Shown here one piece after another: positions 55,883 through 64,000 of a stretch of DNA of 64,000 nucleotides (its first letter is position 1; the number at the start of each line of letters is the position of its first letter). The position numbers and the translations under genes were made by a program. The stretch lies in contig NZ_FNEA01000011.1 of NCBI RefSeq assembly GCF_900100045.1, positions 1-64,000 of the forward strand, written 5' to 3'. Below the pieces are notes generated by a model that worked only from the letters and a program-made list of their open reading frames with translations, did no database searches and was not told where the DNA came from. The stretch comes from Paracoccus denitrificans. Its GTDB lineage: Bacteria; Pseudomonadota; Alphaproteobacteria; Rhodobacterales; Rhodobacteraceae.

Positions 55883-55905
55883 ATAAATCAACGAAATTGA
55901 TTTAT
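55883..55905. promoter_or_regulatory. Perfect palindrome with overlapping -35 (ROK operator candidate)
   Basis: ATAAATCAA (55883-55891) and TTGATTTAT (55897-55905) are perfect 9-base arms around CGAAA. The right arm overlaps a TTGACA box at 55905-55910 that could serve the + strand operon. The AT-rich arms contrast with surrounding DNA. It lies 22 bases from the regulator's start and 76 from the binding-protein gene. Confidence 0.7.
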
Positions 55906-55980
55906 TGACAAGCCCCCGTTTCTTCGGCAGCCTTTTGCAAGGAGGCGGCGGTCAGACCCGCCCAGAGGAGGAAGGACATC

Positions 55981-57000
55981 ATGACCAAGACCAAACTGCT
56001 GCGCGCGGCGCTGGCGGGCTCGGCCCTGACCCTGATCGCCGGCATGGCGCAGGCGGACAGTGCCTGTCTGATCACCAAGACCGACACCAACCCCTTTTTC
56101 GTGAAGATGAAGGAAGGCGCGCAGGCCAAGGCCGCCGAACTGGGGATCGAACTGAAATCCTATGCCGGCCGCATCGACGGCGATCACGAAAGCCAGGTTT
56201 CGGCGGTCGAGGCCTGCATCGCCGACGGCGCCAAGGGCATCCTGATCACCGCCTCGGACACCAAGGCCATCGTGGATTCGGTCAAGGCGGCGCGGGATGC
56301 CGGGCTGCTGGTCATCGCGCTGGACACGCCGCTGGACCCGATCGACGCGGCGGACGCGACCTTCGCCACCGACAACTTCAAGGCCGGCGAGCTGATCGGC
56401 CAATGGGCCAAGGCCACCATGGGCGACGCGGCGGCCGAGGCCAGGATCGCGCTGCTGGACCTGGCGATCTCGCAGCCTTCGGTCGACGTGCTGCGCGACC
56501 AGGGCTTCCTGCAGGGCTTCGGCGTCGAACTGGGCGACCCCGAGAAATGGGGCGACGAGACCGATCCGCGCATCGTCGGCCACGAGGTCACCTCGGGCAA
56601 CGAGGAAGGCGGGCTGAAGGCGATGGAGACGCTGCTGGCCAAGGATCCCGACATCAACCTGGTCTATACCATCAACGAACCCGCCGCCGCCGGTGCGTAT
56701 GAGGCGCTGAAGGCCGTCGGGCGCGAGGGCGACGTGCTGATCGTCTCGGTCGATGGCGGCTGCCCGGGCGTGGAGAACGTCAAGGACGGCGTGATCGGCG
56801 CCACCTCGCAGCAATATCCGCTGGACATGGCGTCGCGGGGGATCGAGGCCATCGCCGCCTTCGCCAAGGACGGCACCAGGCCCGAGCCGACCGAGGGCAA
56901 GGATTTCGTCGATACCGGCGTGCAGCTTGTCACCGACAAGCCCGCCGAGGGCGTCGAATCCATCGACAGCGCCAAGGGCACCGAGCTCTGCTGGGGCTGA
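55981..57000 (+). CDS. frcB: Fructose-type sugar ABC transporter substrate-binding protein
   Basis: The 339-residue periplasmic binding protein has a signal peptide (residues 1-25, MAQADS) and a type 1 periplasmic-binding fold ([42 protein letters not shown]). This matches FrcB-type sugar-binding proteins. Specificity for fructose is inferred from synteny with frcBCAK. It starts after GGAGGAAGG. Confidence 0.85.
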   Translation: MTKTKLLRAALAGSALTLIAGMAQADSACLITKTDTNPFFVKMKEGAQAKAAELGIELKSYAGRIDGDHESQVSAVEACIADGAKGILITASDTKAIVDSVKAARDAGLLVIALDTPLDPIDAADATFATDNFKAGELIGQWAKATMGDAAAEARIALLDLAISQPSVDVLRDQGFLQGFGVELGDPEKWGDETDPRIVGHEVTSGNEEGGLKAMETLLAKDPDINLVYTINEPAAAGAYEALKAVGREGDVLIVSVDGGCPGVENVKDGVIGATSQQYPLDMASRGIEAIAAFAKDGTRPEPTEGKDFVDTGVQLVTDKPAEGVESIDSAKGTELCWG

Positions 57001-57017
57001 GCCTCGACTGAACCGCA

Positions 57018-57040
57018 GGGCGGGACGTCGTCCCGCCCTT
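57018..57040 (+). promoter_or_regulatory. Hairpin between frcB and frcC
   Basis: GGGCGGGAC (57018-57026) and GTCCCGCCC (57030-57038) form a perfect 9-bp stem with a 3-base loop, then TTG. It probably stabilises the frcB mRNA end or limits read-through, so that more binding protein than permease is made. Confidence 0.6.
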
Positions 57041-57092
57041 GCCACAGGCAGCGGCGCCCGGCGTGGCGTCTTGCAAGGGAGGAAGACCGTCC

Positions 57093-58166
57093 ATGTCATC
57101 CGACGCAAAGACGGCCGCCAGCTACGAGGAGGGCCTGCAAGGCGCCTCGGACAAGGTTGCCGAGTTCCAAGAACAGAAAACTGCCCTGAAGCGCCTGCAA
57201 CATTGGTTGCACATGACGCCCTCGGCGGTGCCGATGATCGTGCTGGTCGCGGCGATCGTCGTCTTCGGCCTGCTGTCGCCGAACTTCTTCAAGGCGGTGA
57301 CGCTGTCCACCATCCTGCAACAGATCGCCATCGTCGGCATCCTGGGCTGCGCGCAGTCGCTGGTGGTGCTGACGGCCGGGATCGACCTTTCGGTCGGCGC
57401 CATCGCGGTGTTTTCCTCGGTGCTGATGGGGCAGTTCACCTTTCGCTACGGCATCCCGGCGCCGCTTGCCATCGCGCTGGGGCTGGCGGCGGGCACGGCC
57501 ATGGGCTTTGCCAACGGCTGGCTGGTCGCCCGCATCAAGCTGCCACCCTTTATCGTGACGCTGGGCACCTGGCAGATCATCCTGGCGGCGAACTACATCT
57601 ATTCCGCGAACGAGACGATCCGCTCCTCGGCCATCGCTGCCGAGGCGCCGGCGCTGCAATTCTGGGGCTATTCCATCCAGCCCGGAGGGGTGAAGATCCT
57701 CTATGCCGTCTTCCTGATGGTCGCGCTGGTCGCCCTGCTCGCCTATGTCCTGCGCCATACCGCCTGGGGCCGCCATGTCTATGCCGTGGGCGACGACCCG
57801 GAAGCGGCGGAACTGGCCGGCGTGCGCACCAAGCGGGTGCTGATCCAGGTCTATGTGCTGGCCGGACTTTTCTGCGCCATAGCCGGCTGGGTGATGATCG
57901 GCCGCTTCGGCTCGGTCTCGCCTTCGGCCTCGACCGGGCAGCTGGGCAACATCCAGTCCATCACCGCCGTGGTGATCGGGGGGATCAGCCTGTTCGGCGG
58001 GCGCGGCTCGATCGTCGGCATGTTCTTCGGCGCGCTGATCGTCGGCGTGTTCGAGATGGGCCTCAAGATGGTCGGCACCGATCCGCAATGGACCTTCTTC
58101 CTCATCGGCCTGCTCATCATCCTCGCCGTGGCGGTGGATCAATGGATCAGAAAGGCATCGGCATGA
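57093..58166 (+). CDS. frcC: Sugar ABC transporter permease (FrcC-like)
   Basis: The 357-residue permease has about 8-9 membrane segments and the CUT2 family motifs QSLVVLTAGIDLSVGAI and AELAGVRTKRVLIQVY. The 55-residue N-terminal cytoplasmic extension is usual for FrcC. AAGGGAGGAAG precedes the ATG at 57093. It overlaps frcA by ATGA. Confidence 0.9.
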   Translation: MSSDAKTAASYEEGLQGASDKVAEFQEQKTALKRLQHWLHMTPSAVPMIVLVAAIVVFGLLSPNFFKAVTLSTILQQIAIVGILGCAQSLVVLTAGIDLSVGAIAVFSSVLMGQFTFRYGIPAPLAIALGLAAGTAMGFANGWLVARIKLPPFIVTLGTWQIILAANYIYSANETIRSSAIAAEAPALQFWGYSIQPGGVKILYAVFLMVALVALLAYVLRHTAWGRHVYAVGDDPEAAELAGVRTKRVLIQVYVLAGLFCAIAGWVMIGRFGSVSPSASTGQLGNIQSITAVVIGGISLFGGRGSIVGMFFGALIVGVFEMGLKMVGTDPQWTFFLIGLLIILAVAVDQWIRKASA

Positions 58167-58957
58167 CCGCGAACATTTCCGGGGAACCGCTTCTGAAGGC
58201 CCGTGGCCTGGTCAAGCGCTATGGCAAGGTCACCGCGCTGGATCATTGCGACTTCGACCTGCTGCCGGGCGAGATCCTGGCCGTCATCGGCGACAACGGC
58301 GCCGGCAAGTCCTCGCTGATCAAGGCGCTTTCCGGCGCGGTCCAGCCCGACGAGGGCGAGATCGCGCTGGAGGGCAAGCCGGTGCGCTTTGCCAACCCGC
58401 TGGATGCGCGCGGCTATGGCATCGAATGCGTCTACCAGACGCTGGCCATGTCGCCTGCCCTTTCCATCGCCGACAACATGTTCATGGGGCGCGAATTGCG
58501 CAAGCCGGGCATCATGGGCCAGTGGTTTCGCAAGCTGGACCGCCCGGCGATGGAGAAGTTCGCCCGCGAAAAGCTGACCGAGCTGGGGCTGATGACGATC
58601 CAGAACATCAACCAGGCGGTCGAAACGCTTTCCGGCGGCCAGCGCCAGGGCGTCGCGGTGGCGCGGGCGGCCGCCTTCGGGTCAAAGGTGGTGATCCTGG
58701 ACGAGCCGACGGCGGCACTTGGCGTCAAGGAAAGCCGCCGCGTGCTGGAACTGATCCGCGACGTGCGCTCGCGCGGCATCCCGATCATCCTGATCAGCCA
58801 CAACATGCCGCATGTCTTCGAGGTGGCGGACCGCATCCATATCCACCGGCTGGGGCGGCGGCTCTGCGTGATCCGGCCGGACGACTATTCCATGTCGGAC
58901 GCGGTGGCCTTCATGACCGGCGCCAAGCTGCCGGAAGAGGCGGCGACGGCAGCCTGA
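58163..58957 (+). CDS. frcA: Sugar ABC transporter ATPase (FrcA-like)
   Basis: The 264-residue protein has a single ABC domain with Walker A GDNGAGKSS (43-51), signature ETLSGGQRQGVAVARA and Walker B VVILDEPTAALG. Unlike most CUT2 ATPases (two domains), FrcA has one. A start at 58142 is in frame, but the AAAGG site and ATGA overlap favour 58163. Confidence 0.9.
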   Translation: MTANISGEPLLKARGLVKRYGKVTALDHCDFDLLPGEILAVIGDNGAGKSSLIKALSGAVQPDEGEIALEGKPVRFANPLDARGYGIECVYQTLAMSPALSIADNMFMGRELRKPGIMGQWFRKLDRPAMEKFAREKLTELGLMTIQNINQAVETLSGGQRQGVAVARAAAFGSKVVILDEPTAALGVKESRRVLELIRDVRSRGIPIILISHNMPHVFEVADRIHIHRLGRRLCVIRPDDYSMSDAVAFMTGAKLPEEAATAA

Positions 58958-58997
58958 ACCGCGCAAACGCCCTTATGCCTTCCCGGGGATATCTTGC

Positions 58998-59612
58998 ATG
59001 GAAGAAATACTGGATCGGATTGCGGGACTTGGGCCCGGGCGGCGGGTGCTGGCTGTCCTGGGCGCACCCGGGTCGGGGAAATCCACCCTGGCCGCGCAGT
59101 TGGCGGCGGGGCTCGACGATGCGGTGCTGGTGCCGATGGACGGGTTCCATCTGGACAACCGGCTGCTGGAGGCGGACGGGCGGCGCGGCTGCAAGGGCGC
59201 GCCCGAAACCTTCGACGCGGCAGGGTTCGTCGCGCTGGTGCAGCGGTTGAAGGCGGGGGGCGAGGTGATCCACCCGATCTTCGACCGCGCGCTGGACCTG
59301 GCCATCGCCGGCGCCGGCCGGGTCGAGGCAGAAACCCGGCTGGTGGTGGTCGAGGGCAATTACCTGCTGCTGGACCGCGACCCCTGGCGCGAACTGGCCG
59401 GGCTTTGGGACCTGTCGGTCATGCTGGACGTGCCGATGGAGGAGTTGCGACGCCGCCTGACCGCCCGCTGGCAGGGGCTGGGCCGCTCGCCCGCCGAAGT
59501 GATGGCGCATCTGGAAAACGACCTCGGCAATGCCGAACTGGTGCTGCGCGAATCGCTGCCCGCCGATCTGGTGGTGCGGCCCGGACCTATTTCTTCGGCC
59601 GAAACGCCTTGA
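58998..59612 (+). CDS. P-loop kinase of the fructose transport operon (FrcK-like)
   Basis: The 204-residue protein has Walker A GAPGSGKST (22-30), MDGFHLDN and VVVEGNYLLLDRDPW, typical of the phosphoribulokinase/uridine kinase/FrcK group. The position after frcA supports FrcK, a putative kinase for the transported sugar, though the substrate is unproven. Its 3' end overlaps the convergent mog gene by 26 bases. Confidence 0.85.
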   Translation: MEEILDRIAGLGPGRRVLAVLGAPGSGKSTLAAQLAAGLDDAVLVPMDGFHLDNRLLEADGRRGCKGAPETFDAAGFVALVQRLKAGGEVIHPIFDRALDLAIAGAGRVEAETRLVVVEGNYLLLDRDPWRELAGLWDLSVMLDVPMEELRRRLTARWQGLGRSPAEVMAHLENDLGNAELVLRESLPADLVVRPGPISSAETP

Positions 59613-60138
59613 TGCGGGCCGGGTCGGTTTCGATATAGGCCGCGCCGATCAGGTCGAGGCAATAGGGCACCGCCGCAAAGACCGCATCGAGGCAGGTGGC
59701 GATGGCAGAGGGCTTGCCGGGAATGGTGATCATCAGCGTCGCGCCACGGATGCCCGCCGTCTGGCGCGACAGGATGGCGGTCGGCACCTCGCGCAGGCTG
59801 GCGCGGCGCATCTCCTCGCCAAAGCCGGGCAACTCCTTTTCGATGACATCGGCCATCGCCTCGGGCGTCTGGTCGCGTGGCGCCGGGCCGGTGCCGCCGG
59901 TGATCAGGATCAGGTCGGCGCCCTGTTCGTCGGCAAGGTCGCGCAGGCAATCCGCGACGATCTCGCGCCCGTCGGGGATGATGCGGCGCGTGATGTCCAT
60001 GGGCGAGGTGATGGTGGCGTGCAGCCAGTCCTCGGCCCCCGGGCCACCCTTGTCCTCGTATTCGCCGCTGGCGGCACGGTCCGAGACGGTGACGATGGCG
60101 ACATGGGCGGGGCGATCGGCGGCGGGGTTCTGGGTCAT
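59587..60138 (-). CDS. Molybdopterin adenylyltransferase / MoaB-type molybdenum cofactor protein
   Basis: The 183-residue protein has the MogA/MoaB fold with VTVSDRAASGEYEDKGGPG, ITGGTGPAPRDQTPEA and ITIPGKPSAI. These bind molybdopterin and adenylate it before Mo insertion. It overlaps the kinase gene by 26 bases. Confidence 0.9.
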   Translation of the reverse strand: MTQNPAADRPAHVAIVTVSDRAASGEYEDKGGPGAEDWLHATITSPMDITRRIIPDGREIVADCLRDLADEQGADLILITGGTGPAPRDQTPEAMADVIEKELPGFGEEMRRASLREVPTAILSRQTAGIRGATLMITIPGKPSAIATCLDAVFAAVPYCLDLIGAAYIETDPARIKAFRPKK

Positions 60139-60180
60139 GGCCGCATCTTGGCGCAGACGACGCGCGAAGGAAAGCGCGGC

Positions 60181-60660
60181 TCAACCGCGCCGGGCCGCCT
60201 CGATGGCCGCAACGTCGATCCTGGTCATCTCCATCATCGCATCGAAGGCACGTTTCGCCTCGTCACCGCCGGCGGCCAGCGCGTCGGTCAGCACGCGCGG
60301 GGTGATCTGCCACGAGACGCCCCACTTGTCCTTGCACCAGCCGCAGGCGCTTTCCTGGCCGCCATTGCCGACGATCGCATTCCAGTAGCGGTCGGTTTCC
60401 TCCTGGTCATCGGTGGCGATCTGGAACGAGAACGCCTCGTTATGCCGGAATGTCGGGCCGCCGTTCAGGCCGAGGCAGGGTATGCCTGCGACAGTGAATT
60501 CGACCAGCAGCACATCGCCCGCCTTGCCCGAGGGAAAGTCGCTGGGCGCATGGCGCACCGCGGTGACTGCGCTGTCGGGAAAGGTCTCGGCATAGAAACG
60601 GGCGGCCGCCTCGGCATCCTTGTCATACCAAAGGCAGATGGTGTTCTTGGCCATGGTCAT
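60181..60660 (-). CDS. PhnB/VOC-like glyoxalase-fold protein
   Basis: The 159-residue protein (MTMAKNTICLWYDKDAEAAARFYAETFPD) matches the 3-demethylubiquinone methyltransferase-like VOC group. The fold has repeated beta-alpha-beta-beta-beta units (VLLVEFTVAGIPCLGLNGGP) with an SACGWCKDKWGVSWQI C-terminal motif. The enzymatic role is unknown. GAGGAGGAA lies 6 bases before the ATG at 60660. Confidence 0.85.
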   Translation of the reverse strand: MTMAKNTICLWYDKDAEAAARFYAETFPDSAVTAVRHAPSDFPSGKAGDVLLVEFTVAGIPCLGLNGGPTFRHNEAFSFQIATDDQEETDRYWNAIVGNGGQESACGWCKDKWGVSWQITPRVLTDALAAGGDEAKRAFDAMMEMTRIDVAAIEAARRG

Positions 60661-60747
60661 TTCCGGTTCCTCCTCGGGCATTGCCTGCGGCCGAACGCGC
60701 CATGGCCGCGGCGGTTCCCCGTGCCGGGGTCCGTCGCGGCCAGCAAG

Positions 60748-60780
60748 AAAGGCCGCAGGACTTGCCCGCGGCCTTTGGCA
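60748..60780 (-). terminator. Terminator of argG
   Basis: On the minus strand AAAGGCCGC and GCGGCCTTT (60768-60776 and 60748-60756) form a perfect 9-bp stem with an 11-base loop, then TCTTG. It lies 21 bases after the argG stop. Confidence 0.75.
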
Positions 60781-60797
60781 TGGAATGATGCTGGCGG

Positions 60798-62024
60798 TTA
60801 CTTGAAGCGCGCGTTGCGGTTCGCGACCAGCTTCAGCCGCAGCGCATTCAGGCGGATGAAGCCCGCCGCGTCCTTCTGGTCATAGGCGCCGGCGTCGTCC
60901 TCGAAGGTGACGTGCTTTTCGCTGTAAAGCGAGTGCTCCGACCAGCGGCCGACCGTGTGAACGCCGCCCTTGTAGAGCTTGAGCCGCACGGTGCCGGTCA
61001 CATGCTCCTGGCTCTTGTCGATCAGCGCCTGCAACATCTCGCGCTCGGGCGAATACCAGAAGCCGTTATAGATCAGCTCGGCATAGCGCGGCATGATCGA
61101 ATCCTTGAGGTGGCCGGCGCCGCTGTCCAGCGTGATCTGCTCGATGCCGCGATGCGCCTCCAGCAGGATGGTGCCGCCGGGGGTCTCGTAGATGCCGCGC
61201 GACTTCATGCCGACAAAGCGGTTTTCCACGAAATCGAGCCGGCCGATGCCGTGCTTGCGGCCGTATTCGTTCAGCGCCGTCAGGATGGTCGCGGGCGACA
61301 GCGCCTCGCCGTTGATCGCCACCGCGTCGCCCCGCTCGAAGCTTACTTCGATATATTCGGGCTGGTCCGGCGCATCCTCGGGGCTGACGGTGCGCTGATA
61401 GACGTAATCGGGCGCCTCGTCGGCCGGATTCTCCAGCGCCTTGCCCTCGGAAGAGGTGTGCAGCAGGTTCGCATCGACCGAGAACGGCGCCTCGCCGCGC
61501 TTGTCCTTGGCGATCGGGATCTGGTTCTGCTCGGCGAACTCGATCAGCTTGGTGCGCGAGGTCAGATCCCATTCCCGCCAGGGCGCGATCACCTTGATCG
61601 ACGGGTCGAGCGCATAGGCCGACAGCTCGAAGCGGACCTGGTCGTTGCCCTTGCCGGTCGCGCCATGGGCCACGGCATCGGCGCCGTGCTGATGCGCGAT
61701 CTCGACCAGATGCTTGGAAATCAGCGGCCGGGCGATCGAGGTGCCCAGCAGGTAAAGCCCCTCATAGACCGCATTGGCGCGGAACATCGGGAACACGAAA
61801 TCGCGCACGAATTCCTCGCGCACGTCGACGATATGGATGTTTTCCGGCTTGATGCCCAGCAGTTCGGCCTTCTGGCGCGCCGGTTCCAGTTCCTCGCCCT
61901 GGCCCAGGTCGGCGGTAAAGGTGATGACCTCGCAGCCATATTCGGTCTGCAGCCATTTCAGGATGATCGAGGTGTCGAGCCCGCCCGAATAGGCAAGGAC
62001 GACTTTCTTCGGCGCGTCGGACAT
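60798..62024 (-). CDS. argG: Argininosuccinate synthase
   Basis: The 408-residue protein starts [20 protein letters not shown], with the ATP pyrophosphatase loop AYSGGLDTS, then [15 protein letters not shown] and [23 protein letters not shown]. It makes argininosuccinate from citrulline and aspartate. The start at 62024 fits the family N-terminus. The frame extends upstream but without homology. Confidence 0.96.
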   Translation of the reverse strand: MSDAPKKVVLAYSGGLDTSIILKWLQTEYGCEVITFTADLGQGEELEPARQKAELLGIKPENIHIVDVREEFVRDFVFPMFRANAVYEGLYLLGTSIARPLISKHLVEIAHQHGADAVAHGATGKGNDQVRFELSAYALDPSIKVIAPWREWDLTSRTKLIEFAEQNQIPIAKDKRGEAPFSVDANLLHTSSEGKALENPADEAPDYVYQRTVSPEDAPDQPEYIEVSFERGDAVAINGEALSPATILTALNEYGRKHGIGRLDFVENRFVGMKSRGIYETPGGTILLEAHRGIEQITLDSGAGHLKDSIMPRYAELIYNGFWYSPEREMLQALIDKSQEHVTGTVRLKLYKGGVHTVGRWSEHSLYSEKHVTFEDDAGAYDQKDAAGFIRLNALRLKLVANRNARFK

Positions 62025-62205
62025 GCGATATGGCCCCCGTTTTTGAGTTGATGTTGCAATAGGATGTTTTCCGATGACCGACAAGAGCGGGGCGCAACCC
62101 GGCCGCATGCAGAGCTTTTCCGGCAAACCAAGGGGCTTTCGACGCAGGGTCCGGTGCAGGGCTGCCCTTTGCAGGCGCGGGCTGCGGCGGTCCCGCGACG
62201 CTTTC

Positions 62206-62916
62206 ATGGATCAGACGGGCGCGCTTTTGCGGCGCGTCTTTCGCGACTGCTGGTGGCTCAGCGCGATCGTCGCCATGACCGTTTTCCTGCCGCCGCTGCT
62301 GATGAAGCCGCTGCCCGCCTGGCATGATCCCGTCGCCCTTGCCATATTGACGCTGGCCTTCGGCATTGCCGTCCTGGGCTGGACCATCGCGATCATGGGC
62401 AGCTTGCAGCGCTGGCCCGGTCTCAGGCTTGGCCTGACCCTCGCCATTCCCCTGAGCATGGTCATGCTTGCCCGCATGAACGCGCGCAGCATCCTGGCAC
62501 ACAGCTTTGGCGTTTCGCCCGACGCCTTTCCGATGACCCTGGACGTGCTGACCGCCGTCGAGAGCCTGTGGCTGACCTTCGCGGGGGTCGGGTTGCTTCT
62601 GTTGCTGCTGCTATTCGGGCTGCTGATCTTGCAGATGCTGGCCGGTGCCGGCGGCGCAGCCCTGCGGTCGGCGGCACTTGTCCTGCCGCTCAGCGTGATG
62701 GCCGCGATGCCGCTGGCATCATTCCTGGCGATCATGCCCGATCTGCCCAGACTCGCCCGCGCGCTGGATGGGCAGGCGACTTACCTGTGCGATTTCCCGA
62801 CCATGCTGTCCAAGCCCGTCGCCGTCACCTTCCTTTCCGATACGCAGGTGCTTGCCTGGATGCCCGATACCGCACAACCCATCGTCCTGCCCTGCGAGAT
62901 GCGTCCCGGGCATTAG
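62206..62916 (+). CDS. Integral membrane protein of unknown function
   Basis: The 236-residue protein has about four to five membrane segments ([95 protein letters not shown]) and a 50-residue C-terminal tail. No family recognised. The start is uncertain: 62206 lacks a good ribosome-binding site, and the upstream ATG at 62074 adds a basic 44-residue stretch. It lies between argG (divergent) and ilvA. Confidence 0.65.
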   Translation: MDQTGALLRRVFRDCWWLSAIVAMTVFLPPLLMKPLPAWHDPVALAILTLAFGIAVLGWTIAIMGSLQRWPGLRLGLTLAIPLSMVMLARMNARSILAHSFGVSPDAFPMTLDVLTAVESLWLTFAGVGLLLLLLLFGLLILQMLAGAGGAALRSAALVLPLSVMAAMPLASFLAIMPDLPRLARALDGQATYLCDFPTMLSKPVAVTFLSDTQVLAWMPDTAQPIVLPCEMRPGH

Positions 62917-62994
62917 CCGGTCAAGGCGTCCCCGGCCCCGGACGGCAAGCCGTTCCCACTTGCCAATCGCCGCTTTTCGCGCCATTCGCCGGTT

Positions 62995-64000
62995 ATGGAA
63001 AACTTTGCCGCCTCTGTCCGCCAGGCAGGGGTCGCGCTGCGCGACCTCTTCGAGCCGACGCCCCTGCAGAAGAACGACCACCTCTCGGCGAAATACGGAG
63101 CCGAGATCTGGCTGAAACGCGAAGACCTGACACCGGTGCGCAGCTACAAGCTGCGCGGCGCCTTCAACGCCATGCGCAAGATCGGTGCCGGCTCGCAGGG
63201 CCATTTCGTCTGCGCCAGCGCCGGCAACCATGCCCAGGGCATGGCCTATGCCTGCCGCCATTTCGGCACCCGAGGCACCATCTTCATGCCCGTCACCACG
63301 CCGAAGCAAAAGATCGACAAGACCCGTATCTTCGGCAACGGCGTCATCGAGATCGTGCTGACCGGCGATTATTTCGACCAGACCCTGGCCGCGGCGCAGG
63401 ATTTCGCCCGGGCCCAGGGCGCGACCTTCCTGTCGCCCTTCGACGATGCGGACATCATCGAGGGGCAGGCCACGGTCGGGCTGGAACTGCTCGACCAGAT
63501 TGGCGCCGCGCCGGATCTCGTCGTCCTGCCGGTCGGCGGCGGCGGGCTCGCGGCCGGGGTCACACGCCTGCTTGCCGAACTGGCGCCCGGCACCCGCGCC
63601 GAGTTCGCCGAGCCGGAAGGCGGTGGCAGCCTGCGCGAAGCGCTGCTGGCCGGTGCCCCCGTGACGCTGCCCGTAGTGGACAATTTCGTCGACGGCGCCG
63701 CCGTGGCGCGGATCGGCGACCTGCCCTTTCGCACACTGGCCGGCTTTGACGCCGACCGGGTCCATACCGCGCCCGAGGATCGCATCTGCGCCACCATGCT
63801 GGAGATGCTGAACATCGAAGGCATCGTGCTGGAGCCCGCCGGGGCGCTGGCGGTGGACGTATTGCGCGACATTCCCGACCTGGCCGGCAAGCGCGTGGTC
63901 TGCATCTGCTCGGGCGGGAATTTCGACTTCGAGCGCCTGCCCGAAGTCAAGGAGCGCGCCCAGCGCTTCTCGGGGCTGAAGCGCTATTTCATCCTGCGCA
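62995..64000 (+). CDS. ilvA: Threonine dehydratase (threonine ammonia-lyase), partial at window end
   Basis: The open frame of 335 codons starts MENFAASVRQAGVALRDLFE and runs off the window. The PLP lysine is Lys52 in VRSYKLRGAF, the substrate loop is CASAGNHAQG and the phosphate-binding glycines are VGGGGLAAG near residue 183. The end of the visible part (LEPAGALAVDVLRD) begins the transition to the C-terminal ACT-like regulatory domain. It deaminates threonine to 2-oxobutanoate in isoleucine synthesis. No ribosome-binding site is obvious before the ATG at 62995. Confidence 0.92.
   Translation, partial: MENFAASVRQAGVALRDLFEPTPLQKNDHLSAKYGAEIWLKREDLTPVRSYKLRGAFNAMRKIGAGSQGHFVCASAGNHAQGMAYACRHFGTRGTIFMPVTTPKQKIDKTRIFGNGVIEIVLTGDYFDQTLAAAQDFARAQGATFLSPFDDADIIEGQATVGLELLDQIGAAPDLVVLPVGGGGLAAGVTRLLAELAPGTRAEFAEPEGGGSLREALLAGAPVTLPVVDNFVDGAAVARIGDLPFRTLAGFDADRVHTAPEDRICATMLEMLNIEGIVLEPAGALAVDVLRDIPDLAGKRVVCICSGGNFDFERLPEVKERAQRFSGLKRYFILR

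Overview
The window is about 64 kb of GC-rich chromosome from an alphaproteobacterium of the Rhodobacterales, most probably Paracoccus. This is inferred from the very high G/C content at third codon positions, the sucCDAB-lpd cluster, a one-cysteine DksA, the frc-type fructose locus, the soxBDAG sarcosine oxidase set, and a dispersed GAGTATTTGG repeat that I associate with Rhodobacterales intergenic regions. No species could be confirmed without a database search. I saw no phage, insertion sequence, CRISPR array, rRNA or replication origin. The content is mainly housekeeping and metabolic genes.

Layout. 1-619: start of an RTX-type calcium-binding protein cut by the window edge. 944-10415: TCA-cycle cluster sucC, sucD, a possible small ORF, sucA, sucB, two small genes (one MAPEG-like) and lpd. 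10562-14143: lytic transglycosylase lipoprotein, acetyltransferase, MoxR-type ATPase, one-Cys DksA, FAD monooxygenase. 14226-17996 (minus): folB fusion, folP, glmM and a SleB-type hydrolase. 18224-24378 (minus): glyQ, a small membrane protein, glyS and a PPDK-like protein with an altered nucleotide-binding domain. 24465-29586: a secreted repeat protein, TrkH, tRNA-Gly(UCC), a 27-residue membrane peptide, an XpaC-like protein and truA. 29784-32897: sugar transferase, UspA, nfuA-tsaB-rimI. 32989-38508: BMP-type nucleoside ABC transporter with purine nucleoside phosphorylase. 38527-40203 (minus): L,D-transpeptidase and mnmH/selU. 40340-44126: copper handling (possible Cys-rich ORF, copA, GDSL esterase, PCuAC chaperone). 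44262-45425: Fe-SOD and an exported protein. 45498-51310 (minus): sarcosine oxidase soxB, a small membrane protein, soxD, soxA, soxG. 51513-54652: ccmI, ruvX, a DUF1289 protein, then convergent cbpM/cbpA. 54671-59612: ROK regulator divergent from a fructose-type ABC transporter and kinase (frc-like). 59587-62024 (minus): mog/moaB, a VOC protein, argG. 62206-64000: a membrane protein and the start of ilvA.

How the genes work together. SucA, SucB and Lpd make the 2-oxoglutarate dehydrogenase complex and SucCD converts its succinyl-CoA to succinate. The BMP transporter and PNP form a nucleoside import and phosphorolysis unit. CopA and PCuAC serve copper export and delivery to cuproenzymes. SoxBDAG demethylates sarcosine. 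The ROK regulator probably controls the fructose importer through a perfect palindrome that touches a TTGACA box. Genes are packed tightly, with many ATGA/TGATG couplings and three convergent pairs that share their stop codons.

No unmistakably new system was found. The points most worth checking are the two-lipoyl SucB with an internal start, the ORF coupled to sucA, the PPDK-like protein with altered active-site residues, the FolB fusion, the sucC and ROK palindromes, the dispersed repeat, and small ORFs beside sucA, copA and soxD.
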